DNA from: an uncultured Candidatus Melainabacteria bacterium
GTDB lineage: Bacteria; Cyanobacteriota; Vampirovibrionia; Gastranaerophilales; Gastranaerophilaceae
Assembly: GCA_949841365.1 (NCBI GenBank)
Contig: CATKZI010000002.1
Span: 124,001 to 188,000, forward strand
Length of the DNA: 64,000 nt
Direction: 5' to 3'
Position 1 is the stretch's first letter, and every line of letters begins with the position of its first letter. A model generated the notes under the pieces. The model worked only from the letters and a program-made list of their open reading frames with translations, was not told where the DNA came from and ran no database searches. The position numbers and the translations under genes are program-made. Of the stretch, positions 41,081 to 50,874 are shown in pieces.

Positions 41081-41870
41081 AATAGTTGAAAAACTGAAAG
41101 AACTCGGGCTGAACGAATACCAATCAAAGGTCTATATCGCATTATTGAAAAAATATCCCGCAACGGGTTATGAAATTAGCAAACTTGCAAACATCCCGCA
41201 ATCAAGAACTTATGATACTTTGAAAGCTCTCGAAAGCCTTCACATCGTAATCCCGTCGGGCACAAAACCTTTGACTTACACACCGATTAAGCCTAAAGAA
41301 TTAACCAAACGATTTAAACGAAAAATCGAAAGCACAATTGATTTTCTTGACAAAAAACTTCCCGATGTCAAAGAAGAAACATACACAGAACCCATTTTGA
41401 CAATCTCAGGCAGAACAAAAATTGTCGACAAATCAATAGAACTTATCAAGGGTGCGAAAAAAAATATCTATATTTCACTGTTTGCGCAGGATTTTAAATA
41501 TCTCGAACAACACCTTCTTGATGCATATAACCGCGGACTTGATGTAAAAATCGTCAAATACGACAGGTTTGTCTGCAATTTTGGTGCAGTATTCGAACAC
41601 TCGGGAATTTCCATGCATGAACATTACAAATACGGAAAATTCATGTTCCTTACAATCGATGACAATGAGGGAATTTTCGGCATAAGCGACCCGATAAAAA
41701 ACAATTACCCCGAAGTTATCTGGACAAAAAACTCCGAAATCGTCTTTCTTATCAAAGCTTTCAGCGTTAATGACATGTATATGATTGATATTGAAGACAA
41801 CTTCCCCGAACAGCTGAGATACTTCTACGGCGCAGGTCTAAAAAAACTTCGTGACAAAATTTTACATTAG
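41073..41870 (+). CDS. TrmB-family transcriptional regulator
   Basis: 265 residues. N-terminal winged helix: LGLNEYQSKVYIALLKKYPATGYEISKLANIPQSRTYDTLKALESLHIV (about 9-57). A linker helix follows, then a PLD-like effector domain (GAKKNIYISLFAQDFKYLEQHL; YGKFMFLTIDDNEGIFGI). TrmB proteins sense sugars or other metabolites; they are frequent in archaea and present in some bacteria. The ATG at 41073 is preferred because an upstream in-frame ATG lies deep in recJ and a TATACT box precedes 41073. The target is unknown; recJ and tdk are the neighbours. Confidence 0.88.
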   Translation: MDEIVEKLKELGLNEYQSKVYIALLKKYPATGYEISKLANIPQSRTYDTLKALESLHIVIPSGTKPLTYTPIKPKELTKRFKRKIESTIDFLDKKLPDVKEETYTEPILTISGRTKIVDKSIELIKGAKKNIYISLFAQDFKYLEQHLLDAYNRGLDVKIVKYDRFVCNFGAVFEHSGISMHEHYKYGKFMFLTIDDNEGIFGISDPIKNNYPEVIWTKNSEIVFLIKAFSVNDMYMIDIEDNFPEQLRYFYGAGLKKLRDKILH

Positions 41871-41918
41871 CTTTTCAAAAAAAAATCACGGAAGTATAAT
41901 ATTCTCAGAGGGGATAAA

Positions 41919-42539
41919 ATGAATTACGGGTATAGTTTTGAATTAATTACAGGGCCGATGAGCTGCGGTAAAACCGAAGAACTTTTGAGAAGAATTAGAC
42001 GTTCAATTATTGCAAAAAGAAAAGTTAAGGTAATCTCTCCTGATATTGACACACGCGCAAAAGGAGATTACATAGAATCAAGAAACGGATTGTGGCTTGA
42101 TGCAATTAAGGTTAAACACGCTATTCAGATTATGAGCGTTGTAAAACCTGATGATGAAGTTATTGCAATCGACGAACTTCAATTTTTTGATAGTAATATT
42201 GTCAAAGTTATCTCAAAACTTATGGACGAAGGCAAAAAAGTTATCGGAACAGGTTTGGAACTTGATTTTAAAGCCGAACCTTTCGGAAGCATGCCTGAAT
42301 TGATGTGTATTGCAACAAAAGTCGATAAACTTCATGCAGTATGTATGAAATGCGGCGGAGAAAACGCAACACGTACACAAAGACTTATTGACGGCAAACC
42401 TGCTGATAAAAATTCACCGCTTATTATGATTGGCGGAGATGAAACTTATGAAGCACGCTGTATAAAGTGCTATGAGCTTCCTGACGTAGAAGCCGAAAAG
42501 AAAAAACGCGGGTTTAAATTATTAAATTTCGAACACTAG
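41919..42539 (+). CDS. tdk: Thymidine kinase (type II)
   Basis: Phosphorylates thymidine in salvage; 206 residues. P-loop ELITGPMSCGKTEELLRRI is at the N-terminus, the Walker B-like AIDELQFFD in the middle, and zinc Cys pairs in CMKCGG and CIKC. GAGGGG lies 5 nt before the ATG, with TATAAT at 41895. The stop codon overlaps by one base the first base of a structured repeat hairpin, so the repeat is in its 3' UTR. A bidirectional terminator follows. Confidence 0.95.
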   Translation: MNYGYSFELITGPMSCGKTEELLRRIRRSIIAKRKVKVISPDIDTRAKGDYIESRNGLWLDAIKVKHAIQIMSVVKPDDEVIAIDELQFFDSNIVKVISKLMDEGKKVIGTGLELDFKAEPFGSMPELMCIATKVDKLHAVCMKCGGENATRTQRLIDGKPADKNSPLIMIGGDETYEARCIKCYELPDVEAEKKKRGFKLLNFEH

Positions 42540-42590
42540 GAGCGTAGCCGCTCCACCCGCCACCTGGGTTTTGGAAAAATTTTACAGATT
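42539..42590. repeat. Dispersed 3'-UTR repeat, copy B (hairpin GGAGCG-TAGC-CGCTCC)
   Basis: Hairpin 42539-42554, then ACCCGCCACCTGGGTTTTGG and AAATTTTA, the same order as copy A. Two stem pairs differ from copy A or C and both changes are compensated. Confidence 0.8.
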
Positions 42591-42600
42591 AATAATACAA

Positions 42601-42627
42601 AAGACCGGTTTTAACCGGTCTTTTTTT
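42601..42627. terminator. Bidirectional terminator (tdk / 42651 gene)
   Basis: Perfect stem AAGACCGGTT/AACCGGTCTT (42601-42622) and a T-run. Confidence 0.92.
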
Positions 42628-42650
42628 ATATAATATGCAGAAAAAATTTT

Positions 42651-43052
42651 TTAAAATAAGTTTGCAACACCTTGAATTGTTTCTTGATGCAACGGTTTTT
42701 CAAGATAATGTGCAAGTTTGTCGTGGTTAACACCGACAACATTTGCCATAGCGAATGCTACAAAATCTTCACCGCCTTGCAATTCGTCCAAAGCTGCCAT
42801 AAATGCTGAACCTGCAAATGCTTGTTCCAATCTTTTTGCAGTAGCTTCTTCTGAAGTGTCAACTCTATTCAATTGAGCTTTGTTTTGAGCTGCCAATACA
42901 TCAAGAACATTAGCATCAACTTTTTTCGCTTCAAATTCTTTTGCCTCTTTAACAGGCTCTTTCTTTTCTTCTTCAACTGCTTTTTTATTCGTATTATATG
43001 CGCCGTAAAGAGCTTTTAAGTTTTCTAAATTGTTGTTGTGAATTCTGTTCAT
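42651..43052 (-). CDS. Unknown small Lys/Glu/Ala-rich protein
   Basis: 133 residues, not recognised. It begins MNRIHNNNLENLKALYGAY. About 24-50 is very Lys/Glu-rich (KKEPVKEAKEFEAKK). The rest is helical, with TAKRLEQAFAGSAFMAALDELQGG and a C-terminal HQETIQGVANLF. No signal peptide or membrane segment is seen. CGGAGAAACGGAA precedes the ATG. TGTAACATTTTTGTAACA lies about 75 nt upstream on its strand, close to the dyads seen at 8347 and 43740. Confidence 0.72.
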   Translation of the reverse strand: MNRIHNNNLENLKALYGAYNTNKKAVEEEKKEPVKEAKEFEAKKVDANVLDVLAAQNKAQLNRVDTSEEATAKRLEQAFAGSAFMAALDELQGGEDFVAFAMANVVGVNHDKLAHYLEKPLHQETIQGVANLF

Positions 43053-43125
43053 TTCCGTTTCTCCGTTTTTTCTATACTAACAATATCGGCTGTTGTTTGG
43101 AGAAACTTTAATAAATAGAGTTAAT

Positions 43126-43143
43126 TGTTACAAAAATGTTACA
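43126..43143 (-). promoter_or_regulatory. TGTAACA-type motif
   Basis: On the minus strand: TGTAACATTTTTGTAACA, a direct repeat of TGTAACA. Its first 10 bases equal those of the dyads at 8347 and 43740. It lies upstream of the gene starting at 43052. Confidence 0.4.
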
Positions 43144-43148
43144 AAACA

Positions 43149-43173
43149 AAAGACCGATTATTAAATCGGTCTT
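43149..43173 (-). terminator. Terminator of the 43200 gene
   Basis: Stem AAGACCGATT/AATCGGTCTT. On the minus strand it is followed by TTTGTTTTG. Confidence 0.75.
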
Positions 43174-43199
43174 AAATGTGAGTAAAATCTTTATTTAAA

Positions 43200-43613
43200 T
43201 TAGGCTACAACAACATCAGCCAAAATATCATCCATCATAAATTCAGGGAATTCACCGCCATCAAGAGCAGCAAGAGCTCCCATCGTGTTTTCGTTAACAG
43301 GCCCGTACATATAAGCCTGTGTTAAAGGATCAGATATAGCATTAAATGCTTCTTTTTTTGCAACTCTGTCAACATTGGAAACATTAATATCTGTATGTGC
43401 AGCTAAATCTTCTAAACTTCCTGCTTCAGGTCTTCTTGTAATATTCAAACCCATAGAAGCATAAGGGTCATTTAAAAAATCACGTCCTAATTCTTTTGTT
43501 TCAGGTTGACCTACAGGCACATCATTATTTACTTGAGGTTTTTGTTGGTTTGATTGAGTGTTTTTAATTCCGCCAAAACCAAAAAGTGGATCATTTCCAT
43601 TAATTCCTATCAT
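43200..43613 (-). CDS. Unknown small protein
   Basis: 137 residues from the ATG at 43613, set by AGGAG 8 nt upstream; an in-frame GTG 24 nt earlier encloses that site. It starts MIGINGNDPLFGFGGIKN. About 20-60 is Gln/Pro/Asn-rich. The C-terminal half is helical (SLEDLAAHTDINVSNVDRVAKKEAF; FPEFMMDDILADVVV). Style and size resemble the neighbour at 42651 and the start of the large protein at 6310, suggesting one lineage-specific group. A TGTAA-N7-TTACA dyad lies about 127 nt upstream, between it and the luxR-type gene. Confidence 0.7.
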   Translation of the reverse strand: MIGINGNDPLFGFGGIKNTQSNQQKPQVNNDVPVGQPETKELGRDFLNDPYASMGLNITRRPEAGSLEDLAAHTDINVSNVDRVAKKEAFNAISDPLTQAYMYGPVNENTMGALAALDGGEFPEFMMDDILADVVVA

Positions 43614-43739
43614 TGTTCGTTCTCCTATTTTACTCACATTCTCTTTTTGTTCAATTTCCTATTAAATTGATCTCTATGTTTATATAAAGTATTTTTGTAT
43701 TTAAAAATTGCGTAAATCATATATATTTTTTATATATTA

Positions 43740-43756
43740 TGTAACATTTCTTTACA
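43740..43756. promoter_or_regulatory. Dyad TGTAA-N7-TTACA (second copy)
   Basis: TGTAACATTTCTTTACA, 16 of 17 bases identical to 8347-8363. It lies between the divergent genes starting at 43613 and 43845. Confidence 0.45.
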
Positions 43757-43844
43757 TATTCCTCAAAATTATAGCCTTTCGTCTAATTGTAAAAACTTTT
43801 CATTCTGCTAGTATTGATTTAAGTTAATTTAAACAGGAACAATA

Positions 43845-44078
43845 ATGGAACAGATTGCAGAAGACAAACCAAATTATGATTTTACACCTAGGGAAAAGGA
43901 TATCATAAGTTTATTGGTTGAGGGGTTAAAAAATGAAGCTATAGCTAATATCTTGTATATTAGCATTTCTACTGTTAAGGTGAATCTTACAAGTATTTTT
44001 GAAAAATTGGGAGTTGATAACAGAACTCAAGCGGTTGCAAAAATTTTTGCCGAAGGTATTATTCCTCGTCAAGGCTGA
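43845..44078 (+). CDS. Single-domain LuxR/GerE-type HTH regulator
   Basis: 77 residues, almost only the GerE DNA-binding domain: [59 protein letters not shown]. No receiver or sensor domain is present, so it acts constitutively or by its amount. Its recognition helix is [23 protein letters not shown] lies before the ATG. It is divergent from the small gene at 43613, with a near-palindromic TGTAA dyad between them. The 3' end overlaps lepA by 20 nt on the opposite strand. Confidence 0.9.
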   Translation: MEQIAEDKPNYDFTPREKDIISLLVEGLKNEAIANILYISISTVKVNLTSIFEKLGVDNRTQAVAKIFAEGIIPRQG

Positions 44079-45867
44079 GAACTGCCATAAACGCTTCTTG
44101 AGGAACTTCTACACGTCCAACCGATTTCATACGTTTTTTACCTTTTTTCTGCTTTTCAAGGAGCTTGCGTTTACGGGAAATGTCACCACCGTAACATTTA
44201 TCAAGAACGTTTTTGCGCATTGCTTTAATATTTGTTCTTGCGATTACACGTCCGCCGACTGCTGCTTGGATTGGAACTTCAAACAACTGGCGCGGAATAA
44301 TATCTTTAAGTTTTGCGGTTAATTTCTGTCCGATATAAAACGCACTGTCCTCATGACAGATTACAGATAACGCGTCAACAATTTCACCTGCAAGCATAAT
44401 ATCAAGTTTTACAAGTTTAGAGCGTTTGTAATCTTTAAACTCATAATCCATACTTGCATAACCCTGTGTACGCGATTTCAACTGGTCATAAAAGTCTGTA
44501 ATTACTTCGCTTAACGGAATTTCATATTCAAGGCTTGCGCGAACTTTATCAATATATGACATATTAATAAATATACCGCGTTTTGTCTGTGACAAATCCA
44601 TTAGTGTTCCGACATAATCTTTCGGAGCAATTATTTGAACTTTTACATAAGGTTCTTCGATATAATCCCTTAACTGTGCAGGCGGAAGGTTTGCGGGGTT
44701 ATCGATTTCCACCATTTCGCCGTTAGTTTTGTAAACGTGATAAACTACAGACGGTGCGGTTGTAACCAAAGAAAGCCCGTATTCACGTTCCAAACGTTCT
44801 TGAGCGATTTCCATGTGAAGCATTCCCAAAAATCCGCATCGGAAACCAAACCCGAGAGCTGATGACGTTTCGGGTTCAAACGTAATACTGCTGTCGTTGA
44901 GTTTAAGTTTTTCAAGCGCTTCTTTAAGGTCTGCATAATCGTCGTTATCAACCGGATACATACCCGAAAACACCATTGGCAAAGCTTCTTTGTAACCGGG
45001 AAGCGGTTCTGAAGCCGGATTTTCGATTGTTGTAACCGTATCACCAACAAACCTTGTCAATTCTTTAATAGAACCCGCAAAATAACCTACATCACCGCAC
45101 ACAAGCTCATTCACCTGAACTCTTGCAGGAGTCTGATATCCGAGTTCTACAACATCATATTCTTTTCCTGATGCCATAAATTTAACTTTGTCGCCCAATT
45201 TCATTTTACCGTCAATAATTTTGAAGAAACAAAGTGTTCCCAAATATTGGTCGTATGCACTGTCAAAAACCATTGCTCTCAAAGGTTTTTCGGAATTATC
45301 CTCAGGTGGCGGGATTAATTCTACAACAGCTTCCAAAACTTCCTCAATACCAATCCCTGCTTTTGCGCTTACAGGAATTGCAAGAGATGCATCAATACCT
45401 AAAACTTCTTCGATTTCCTCTTTTACGCGCTCTACATCAGCGGAAGGAAGGTCAATTTTATTGATTACAGGGATAATTTCTAAGTTTTGTTCAATTGCAA
45501 GATAAACATTTGCAAGGGTTTGCGCCTCAACACCCTGTGTAGCATCGACAATCAGCAAAGCACCTTCGCAAGCAGCGAGTGAACGTGAAACTTCGTAAGA
45601 AAAATCAACGTGCCCCGGGGTGTCAATAAGGTTCAAGATATAATCTTTTCCGTCTTTGGCTTTATAATTCATTCTGGCTGAATTAAGCTTGATGGTAATC
45701 CCGCGTTCGCGTTCAATGTCCATGGAATCCATAATCTGGTTTTGCATATCACGTTGTGCTACAGTTTCTGTTTTTTCCAGCAAACGGTCTGCAAGAGTAG
45801 ATTTTCCGTGGTCAATGTGTGCAATTATGCAAAAGTTTCTGACATTATTCCTATATCTATGTTCCAT
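44059..45867 (-). CDS. lepA: Elongation factor 4 (LepA)
   Basis: Ribosome-bound translational GTPase, 602 residues, the standard length. The G domain has [38 protein letters not shown] and [10 protein letters not shown]. The LepA C-terminal domain has [30 protein letters not shown] near the end. TATAAT ends 6 nt before the ATG and no Shine-Dalgarno is present. It is divergent from dnaG with 64 bp between starts, and their promoter elements nearly touch. Confidence 0.97.
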   Translation of the reverse strand: MEHRYRNNVRNFCIIAHIDHGKSTLADRLLEKTETVAQRDMQNQIMDSMDIERERGITIKLNSARMNYKAKDGKDYILNLIDTPGHVDFSYEVSRSLAACEGALLIVDATQGVEAQTLANVYLAIEQNLEIIPVINKIDLPSADVERVKEEIEEVLGIDASLAIPVSAKAGIGIEEVLEAVVELIPPPEDNSEKPLRAMVFDSAYDQYLGTLCFFKIIDGKMKLGDKVKFMASGKEYDVVELGYQTPARVQVNELVCGDVGYFAGSIKELTRFVGDTVTTIENPASEPLPGYKEALPMVFSGMYPVDNDDYADLKEALEKLKLNDSSITFEPETSSALGFGFRCGFLGMLHMEIAQERLEREYGLSLVTTAPSVVYHVYKTNGEMVEIDNPANLPPAQLRDYIEEPYVKVQIIAPKDYVGTLMDLSQTKRGIFINMSYIDKVRASLEYEIPLSEVITDFYDQLKSRTQGYASMDYEFKDYKRSKLVKLDIMLAGEIVDALSVICHEDSAFYIGQKLTAKLKDIIPRQLFEVPIQAAVGGRVIARTNIKAMRKNVLDKCYGGDISRKRKLLEKQKKGKKRMKSVGRVEVPQEAFMAVLSLDEE

Positions 45868-45873
45868 AATTAT

Positions 45874-45879
45874 ATTATA
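45874..45879 (-). promoter_or_regulatory. -10 element of lepA (leaderless arrangement)
   Basis: TATAAT on the minus strand, followed by ATAATT and the ATG at 45867. Confidence 0.6.
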
Positions 45880-45896
45880 TAAGAAAAAAACTTTTT

Positions 45897-45925
45897 TTGA
45901 TAATTATTTTTGTTAATGCTAAAAT
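45897..45925 (+). promoter_or_regulatory. dnaG-rpoD promoter (leaderless arrangement)
   Basis: -35 TTGATA (45897-45902), a 17-nt spacer, -10 TAAAAT (45920-45925), then 6 nt and the ATG at 45932. No Shine-Dalgarno. Confidence 0.72.
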
Positions 45926-45931
45926 ACTGCT

Positions 45932-47815
45932 ATGGCGAACTCTATCGAAGAACTGGTATCACAGATTAAAGACCGTCTGGATATAGTGGAAGTTGTTTCT
46001 CAACAGGTTATTTTAAAGAAAAACGGCGGTCATTACTGGGGATTATGCCCGTTTCACAAAGAAAAAACTCCATCTTTTTCCGTAAACCCCGCACTCGGAA
46101 TTTACAAATGTTTTGGCTGCGGTGAGGGCGGTGATGCAATTTCTTTTATTATGAAAACTCAAAATAAAGAGTTTATGGAAGTTATTACTGAACTTGCCGA
46201 ACGCTTCGGACTTGAGATGCCGAAAAATATTCAGAAAAGCGAAAGTTCTAAGGGACTTAAAGAAGAAATGATTAGAGCTTGCACAAAAGCAGTTGAGTTT
46301 TATAACCTGCGTTTACTTAAAGACAAAAGCCCCGAAACTACTGCAGTTCTTGAATATTTGACGAACAGAGGAATTACAAAAGAAATTATTGAAAAATACT
46401 CTCTCGGACTTGCTCCGAAAGCTTACGCAATGTTTTACAAGAAATTCAGAAGCGATTTCACCGATGAAGTTCTTGAAAAAGCAGGTCTTGTCATAAAAAC
46501 CCGCGATGATGAATATATTGACCGTTTCAGAAACCGTATTATTATTCCTATTCAAAATGAGTTCGGCGAGTTTGTAGCTTTTGGCGCGCGCGCAATAGAA
46601 CCCGACCAACAGCCAAAATATTTGAATTCATCAGATTCTTTGATTTATAATAAAAGTAAGCTCCTTTACGGGCTTTACACTGCAAAAGATGCGATAAAAG
46701 AAGATGACAGTGTAGTTTTAATGGAAGGCTATTTTGATGTAATCTCCGCTCAGGCGCATGGAATTAAAAACGCGGTAGCATCTTGCGGAACATCTCTTAC
46801 AGCAGACCATATCAAGCTTTTGTCGCGTTACACGCCTTCAAGAAGGATTTATCTGTCATTTGATACGGACAATGCAGGGCAAAAGGCTACAAAAAGAAAC
46901 GCAGAACTTATCAAAGAAGCGTTCACGGGTCTGGGCAATATAAAACAATTTGATGAAAGCTATCTGGCAGCTTCCGATGATAAATATTCATGCGAAATAA
47001 GGGTTATCGCTCCGCCTGAGGGCAAAGACCCCGATGAATTTATCCGTTCCGTCGGCGCGGAAAGTTACAAAGAATATATGGCTCATGCTCCGTTATTGTT
47101 GGATTTTCAGATAAATGCAATTCTTAAAGAAAAACCGAAAACTCCAACCGATAAAACAAAAACGGTTAAAGAAATTATTCCGCTTTTGCAGGAAATTCAA
47201 AACGAAATCGTCCGCTCGGAATACATAAAAATGATTGCCGATAATTTGAGTATAGACGAAACCGCACTTACAAAAGAAATCAAAAAGGCAAAAAGCTTTG
47301 AAAACACTGCAAACAAAAGCGTTGAGAAAATTGTTAAGAAAAATGTATCAATTTTAGAAAAAGCGCAAAAAAATTTATTGAGCGTTTTTCTTGTAACCGA
47401 CAACCATTTTACAACTGAACAAATCAGCAAAATGATTGGCGACACCCCGTTTACGGACGAAACGTTAATAAATGTAAAATCTACAATTGACAAATTAACA
47501 TATACCGTAAATAATGTGAAAGAATTAATAGAAAAGTTATACACTATTTTCGTTAATAATCAGGAAATACAAAGAGTAATCACGGATTTAATCAGTATTT
47601 CCGAAACCTTCCACAATCTTGATGACGATGATTTTGTCATGGTAATTCAGGAAAATATCAACAAAATTAATCAATGTCATAAAGAAAAAGAACAGGAACA
47701 AATACGTAATTTATATAAAAGCGCAAATGATAATGAAATTGAAGCCCTAAAAATTCAGATGCAGCTTAGAGATAAAATAAATAACCGACTAAAACTGGAG
47801 AAAATGAATGAGTAA
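45932..47815 (+). CDS. dnaG: DNA primase DnaG
   Basis: Makes RNA primers for replication; 627 residues. Zinc-binding domain: [19 protein letters not shown], then [15 protein letters not shown] (about 39-74). The catalytic RNAP core has FGARAIEP; the TOPRIM motifs are [13 protein letters not shown] and [13 protein letters not shown]. The C-terminal helicase-binding region is divergent and Lys-rich, as is usual. It overlaps rpoD by 8 nt. This is the classical primase-sigma pair, here without rpsU in front. Confidence 0.97.
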   Translation: MANSIEELVSQIKDRLDIVEVVSQQVILKKNGGHYWGLCPFHKEKTPSFSVNPALGIYKCFGCGEGGDAISFIMKTQNKEFMEVITELAERFGLEMPKNIQKSESSKGLKEEMIRACTKAVEFYNLRLLKDKSPETTAVLEYLTNRGITKEIIEKYSLGLAPKAYAMFYKKFRSDFTDEVLEKAGLVIKTRDDEYIDRFRNRIIIPIQNEFGEFVAFGARAIEPDQQPKYLNSSDSLIYNKSKLLYGLYTAKDAIKEDDSVVLMEGYFDVISAQAHGIKNAVASCGTSLTADHIKLLSRYTPSRRIYLSFDTDNAGQKATKRNAELIKEAFTGLGNIKQFDESYLAASDDKYSCEIRVIAPPEGKDPDEFIRSVGAESYKEYMAHAPLLLDFQINAILKEKPKTPTDKTKTVKEIIPLLQEIQNEIVRSEYIKMIADNLSIDETALTKEIKKAKSFENTANKSVEKIVKKNVSILEKAQKNLLSVFLVTDNHFTTEQISKMIGDTPFTDETLINVKSTIDKLTYTVNNVKELIEKLYTIFVNNQEIQRVITDLISISETFHNLDDDDFVMVIQENINKINQCHKEKEQEQIRNLYKSANDNEIEALKIQMQLRDKINNRLKLEKMNE

Positions 47816-48893
47816 GAAAAGACAAAACTCCTCTATTGTAAGTATCATGGATGAAGATACCATAGATTTACACGAGATTGATGATGAAATTTCAGGCGCA
47901 GACGACGGCGTTAACTATATGAACATGGACATCAGTACCGATAATATTGAAGATATCGTTACTGAAAAAATGGAACATAAAATGGAAGATATTTACATGA
48001 TTAACAGTCATGATGAAGATTCCGAAACAAGCCTTGAAGTTCCAAAAGGCGTTGCTGTCGATGACCCTGTAAGATTATATTTGAGAGAAATCGGAAGAAT
48101 TAAATTATTATCTGCAAACGAAGAAATCGAACTTGCAAGAAAAATTCTTGAAGGCGGAACACCCGGTGCTATCGCTAAAAGAAAACTTGTTCAAGCTAAC
48201 CTTCGTCTTGTAGTTTCAATCGCTAAAAAATATGTAGGACGCGGAATGCTTTTCTTAGACTTAATCCAAGAAGGCAACTTGGGCTTAATCCGTGCGGCAG
48301 AAAAATTTGACCACGAAAGAGGTTTCAAATTCTCAACTTATGCAACATGGTGGATCAGACAGGCAATTACAAGAGCAATCGCTGATCAAGCCCGCACAAT
48401 TCGTATTCCTGTTCACATGGTTGAAACAATTAATAAATTGAAAAAAGTTACAAGACGTTTGGCTCAAGAACTTTCAAGAAAACCGACCGAAGATGAATTG
48501 GCAATTGAAATGAATGTTTCTATTCCAAAACTTCGTGAAATCATTAAAATTGCTCAAGAACCTTTGTCTTTAGAAACTCCAATCGGTAAAGAAGAAGATT
48601 CACGTTTAGGTGACTTTATTGAAGATAAAGAAGCAGATGCTCCTATTAAGACAGTTGCATCAGAACTTTTGAGAGAAGACTTGGCAGAAGTTCTTTGTAC
48701 ATTGTCTCCACGTGAACGTGATGTATTAAGATTGCGTTTCGGTATGGACGACGGACGTCAAAGAACATTGGAAGAAGTAGGTCAGTTGTTCGGCGTTACT
48801 CGTGAACGTATCAGACAGATTGAAGCAAAAGCTTTAAGAAAGCTTCGTCATCCGAACAGAAGCAAACGTTTAAGAGAATATGTAGAATCATAA
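47808..48893 (+). CDS. rpoD: Primary RNA polymerase sigma factor RpoD (SigA)
   Basis: Housekeeping sigma70, 361 residues. An acidic N-terminus of about 85 residues replaces the long region 1.1. Region 1.2 is [17 protein letters not shown], region 2 runs through [30 protein letters not shown] begins region 3, and region 4 has [31 protein letters not shown]. It recognises the TTGaca/TATAAT elements seen throughout this window. GGAG lies in the dnaG tail before its ATG. A terminator follows. Confidence 0.97.
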   Translation: MSKKRQNSSIVSIMDEDTIDLHEIDDEISGADDGVNYMNMDISTDNIEDIVTEKMEHKMEDIYMINSHDEDSETSLEVPKGVAVDDPVRLYLREIGRIKLLSANEEIELARKILEGGTPGAIAKRKLVQANLRLVVSIAKKYVGRGMLFLDLIQEGNLGLIRAAEKFDHERGFKFSTYATWWIRQAITRAIADQARTIRIPVHMVETINKLKKVTRRLAQELSRKPTEDELAIEMNVSIPKLREIIKIAQEPLSLETPIGKEEDSRLGDFIEDKEADAPIKTVASELLREDLAEVLCTLSPRERDVLRLRFGMDDGRQRTLEEVGQLFGVTRERIRQIEAKALRKLRHPNRSKRLREYVES

Positions 48894-48895
48894 AA

Positions 48896-48921
48896 AAAGC
48901 TCCCGTTTGGGAGCTTTTTTA
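48896..48921. terminator. Terminator (rpoD / ctpA)
   Basis: Stem AAAGCTCCC/GGGAGCTTT with loop GTTT, flanked by A and T runs. It serves both convergent genes. Confidence 0.92.
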
Positions 48922-50142
48922 TTATTGAACTGCTATCGATTGTCCGTTGGTCATTTTACTCAAAACTTCTATTGCTTTTTTCAGTTGGACATCATTTTTG
49001 TTTTTAACATCTTCTTCTGTCAGTTTTACTTCAATATCAGGTGTAATACCTTTTTTGTTAATGTCAGTTCCGTTCGGGGTTAAATATTTTTGGATAGTGA
49101 TATTTACGCCTGCATCATACGGAAGTTTATTAATCTCTTGAACCAAACCCTTGCCAAATGATTGTTCACCGATAATTACTGCTCTGTGGTTATCTTTCAT
49201 AGCACCCGAGAAAATTTCCGATGCTGATGCAGAACCTTTGTTGATAAGTACTACAACAGGTTTCTGAGTATAAGTGTTGTAAGAAGCTCTTTGAGTTTCT
49301 TTGTAACCGTCTCTGTCAACAGTGCTTACGATTGTACCGCCGTTCAAGAACATATCCGAAATATAAATTGCGTTTGTCAAAAGTCCGCCGGGATTTGAAC
49401 GAAGGTCAATGATAAACCCTTTTTTGTTTCTGTTGTTGTTTAAGATTGCACCGAATTCACTTGCGGCATTTCTGCTTATAAAAGAACTTAGTCTGATATA
49501 GCAAAGGTCGTTCGGCATATTAACTTCTGTCGGAATTTTTTGTGAAATTGATTTAATCTCAATTTCCGCACGTGTAATTGTATAAGTTTTAGGTGCATTA
49601 TCTTTGCGTTTTACCAGAAGTGTAACCTGAGTACCCTCTTTACCTCTAATTTTATCGGCAGCTTTGTCAACCGTAATACCTTTTGTGCTCACACCGTCGA
49701 TTTCCAAAATTTCATCATCTGCAAGCAAGCCTGCTTTTTCTGCAGGAGTATCCTCAATCGGCGCGATAACCATTAATTTGCCGTCTTTAACACCTATTTG
49801 AATACCGATACCTTTCAAAGAACCTTTAATAGAACTTGTTTCATCTGCAAATTCTTTTGGATCTAAGAATTTTGTATAAGGGTCGTTTAAGCTTGCAACC
49901 ATTGTGTTAATTGCAACATAAGCATCTTCATTTGTTTTAATTTGATTATCATATTTGTGTCGCCATTTTGCCCAATTTTGGTCGTTATTGGTTTGGTCAA
50001 CAAACTTGCTGTTAATCAATCTCCAGACCTGATCATACAAATCAGTCGGACCGTACGCAAATACGTTATCTCTGATTACCCAGCCTGACAGGAACAAAAA
50101 TGCTCCAAAAAATATAATACTTTTTTTCATAATTTTTCTCAC
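48922..50142 (-). CDS. ctpA: C-terminal processing protease (S41 family)
   Basis: Periplasmic serine protease of 406 residues from a GTG at 50142 that sits 5 nt after GGAGG; an ATG at 50130 is the alternative. A signal anchor is at about 5-25. The PDZ domain is at about 100-185 (GSLKGIGIQIGVKDGKLMVI). Catalytic dyad: Ser in INKGSASASEIFSGAM and Lys in GEQSFGKGLVQE. It trims the C-termini of exported proteins; in cyanobacteria and chloroplasts this family processes D1. It is a single-gene unit. Confidence 0.93.
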   Translation of the reverse strand: MRKIMKKSIIFFGAFLFLSGWVIRDNVFAYGPTDLYDQVWRLINSKFVDQTNNDQNWAKWRHKYDNQIKTNEDAYVAINTMVASLNDPYTKFLDPKEFADETSSIKGSLKGIGIQIGVKDGKLMVIAPIEDTPAEKAGLLADDEILEIDGVSTKGITVDKAADKIRGKEGTQVTLLVKRKDNAPKTYTITRAEIEIKSISQKIPTEVNMPNDLCYIRLSSFISRNAASEFGAILNNNRNKKGFIIDLRSNPGGLLTNAIYISDMFLNGGTIVSTVDRDGYKETQRASYNTYTQKPVVVLINKGSASASEIFSGAMKDNHRAVIIGEQSFGKGLVQEINKLPYDAGVNITIQKYLTPNGTDINKKGITPDIEVKLTEEDVKNKNDVQLKKAIEVLSKMTNGQSIAVQ

Positions 50143-50287
50143 TATTTCCTCCAAAACTCTTAATTTTTTTCTACCTTAACTATTAAGATGTAATTCTTAT
50201 AAAAAAGTTTCCAAAAATTTAAAAGTAATTTTTTTCATATAATAACATAATTTTATGAAAAAAGGAAATTTTCATTGTGCAAAAAAA

Positions 50288-50443
50288 CTATTTTATTTCA
50301 TCATGCATAAGTAAAAAGGATAACAAATCAAGACGTGAAAGGATTTCGGTATAATTTTCCATTGAAATCTGCATCTGATTTCTGGTACTTTCTCTTGTAA
50401 TATCAATTGATTTAAGCATTTGTTTTTTTAATTCATTTTCCAT
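50288..50443 (-). CDS. 51-residue helical protein, unknown
   Basis: Short ORF: starts MENELKKQMLKSIDI and ends SFLLMHDEIK. It is predicted as two amphipathic helices with no cysteine and no signal. AGG lies 9 nt before the ATG (weak). It sits in an otherwise empty 460-bp gap between ctpA and the xre gene. Codon use looks like the neighbours, but its reality needs homologues or transcription data. Confidence 0.45.
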   Translation of the reverse strand: MENELKKQMLKSIDITRESTRNQMQISMENYTEILSRLDLLSFLLMHDEIK

Positions 50444-50602
50444 AGAAGCAACCTGTTTTTTAATAATACTTCTTTAATATATCATAAGTTATTTTAAAAA
50501 TCAAGAAAAATCGGAAATAAAATTAAATAATTATTTATTGGTTGGTGTAAATTGTCAATAGCATTGATTTTAAGATGTGTCAATCTGATTGATAATAAGA
50601 AA
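50444..50602. other. Intergenic region before the xre gene
   Basis: Very AT-rich with no ORF or strong hairpin. It ends in GATAAT (50591-50596), 6 nt before the xre ATG, the leaderless arrangement seen elsewhere. Starts further upstream for the xre gene would need a non-ATG codon and are less likely. Confidence 0.5.
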
Positions 50603-50818
50603 ATGGATAAAGAATATCTGAAGAAATTTGCAAATCATTTAAGAGAATTAAGAAGGAAAAAACGTATAAAACAAGATGATTTTTTGGATGTAAACGGAAT
50701 TTCCCGCTCAACTATTGCCATGCTTGAAACTGGTAAAACAGATATTACTTTAACAAAATTAAAAATTATCGCAGATGTTCTCGGTGTAAACCTTACAGAG
50801 CTTTTAGATTTTGAATAA
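50603..50818 (+). CDS. Xre-family HTH regulator (single domain)
   Basis: 71 residues from the ATG at 50603. HTH_3 domain: YLKKFANHLRELRRKKRIKQDDFLDVNGISRSTIAMLETGKTDITLTKLKIIADVLGVNLTELLDF, covering the full length. GATAAT ends 6 nt before this ATG, while an in-frame TTG start 51 nt upstream has no such support. It stands alone between ctpA and the convergent SLH gene and its target is unknown. An imperfect terminator hairpin follows at 50824. Confidence 0.87.
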   Translation: MDKEYLKKFANHLRELRRKKRIKQDDFLDVNGISRSTIAMLETGKTDITLTKLKIIADVLGVNLTELLDFE

Positions 50819-50823
50819 AGAAA

Positions 50824-50849
50824 ACCGACATCCGTTAAGGACATCGGTT
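50824..50849. terminator. Imperfect terminator hairpin (xre / SLH gene)
   Basis: ACCGACATCC and GGACATCGGT can pair with two mismatches around GTTAA. A T-rich CTCT follows rather than a clear T-run. Confidence 0.5.
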
Positions 50850-50874
50850 CTCTCAGGCTTCGAATAATTATCTA

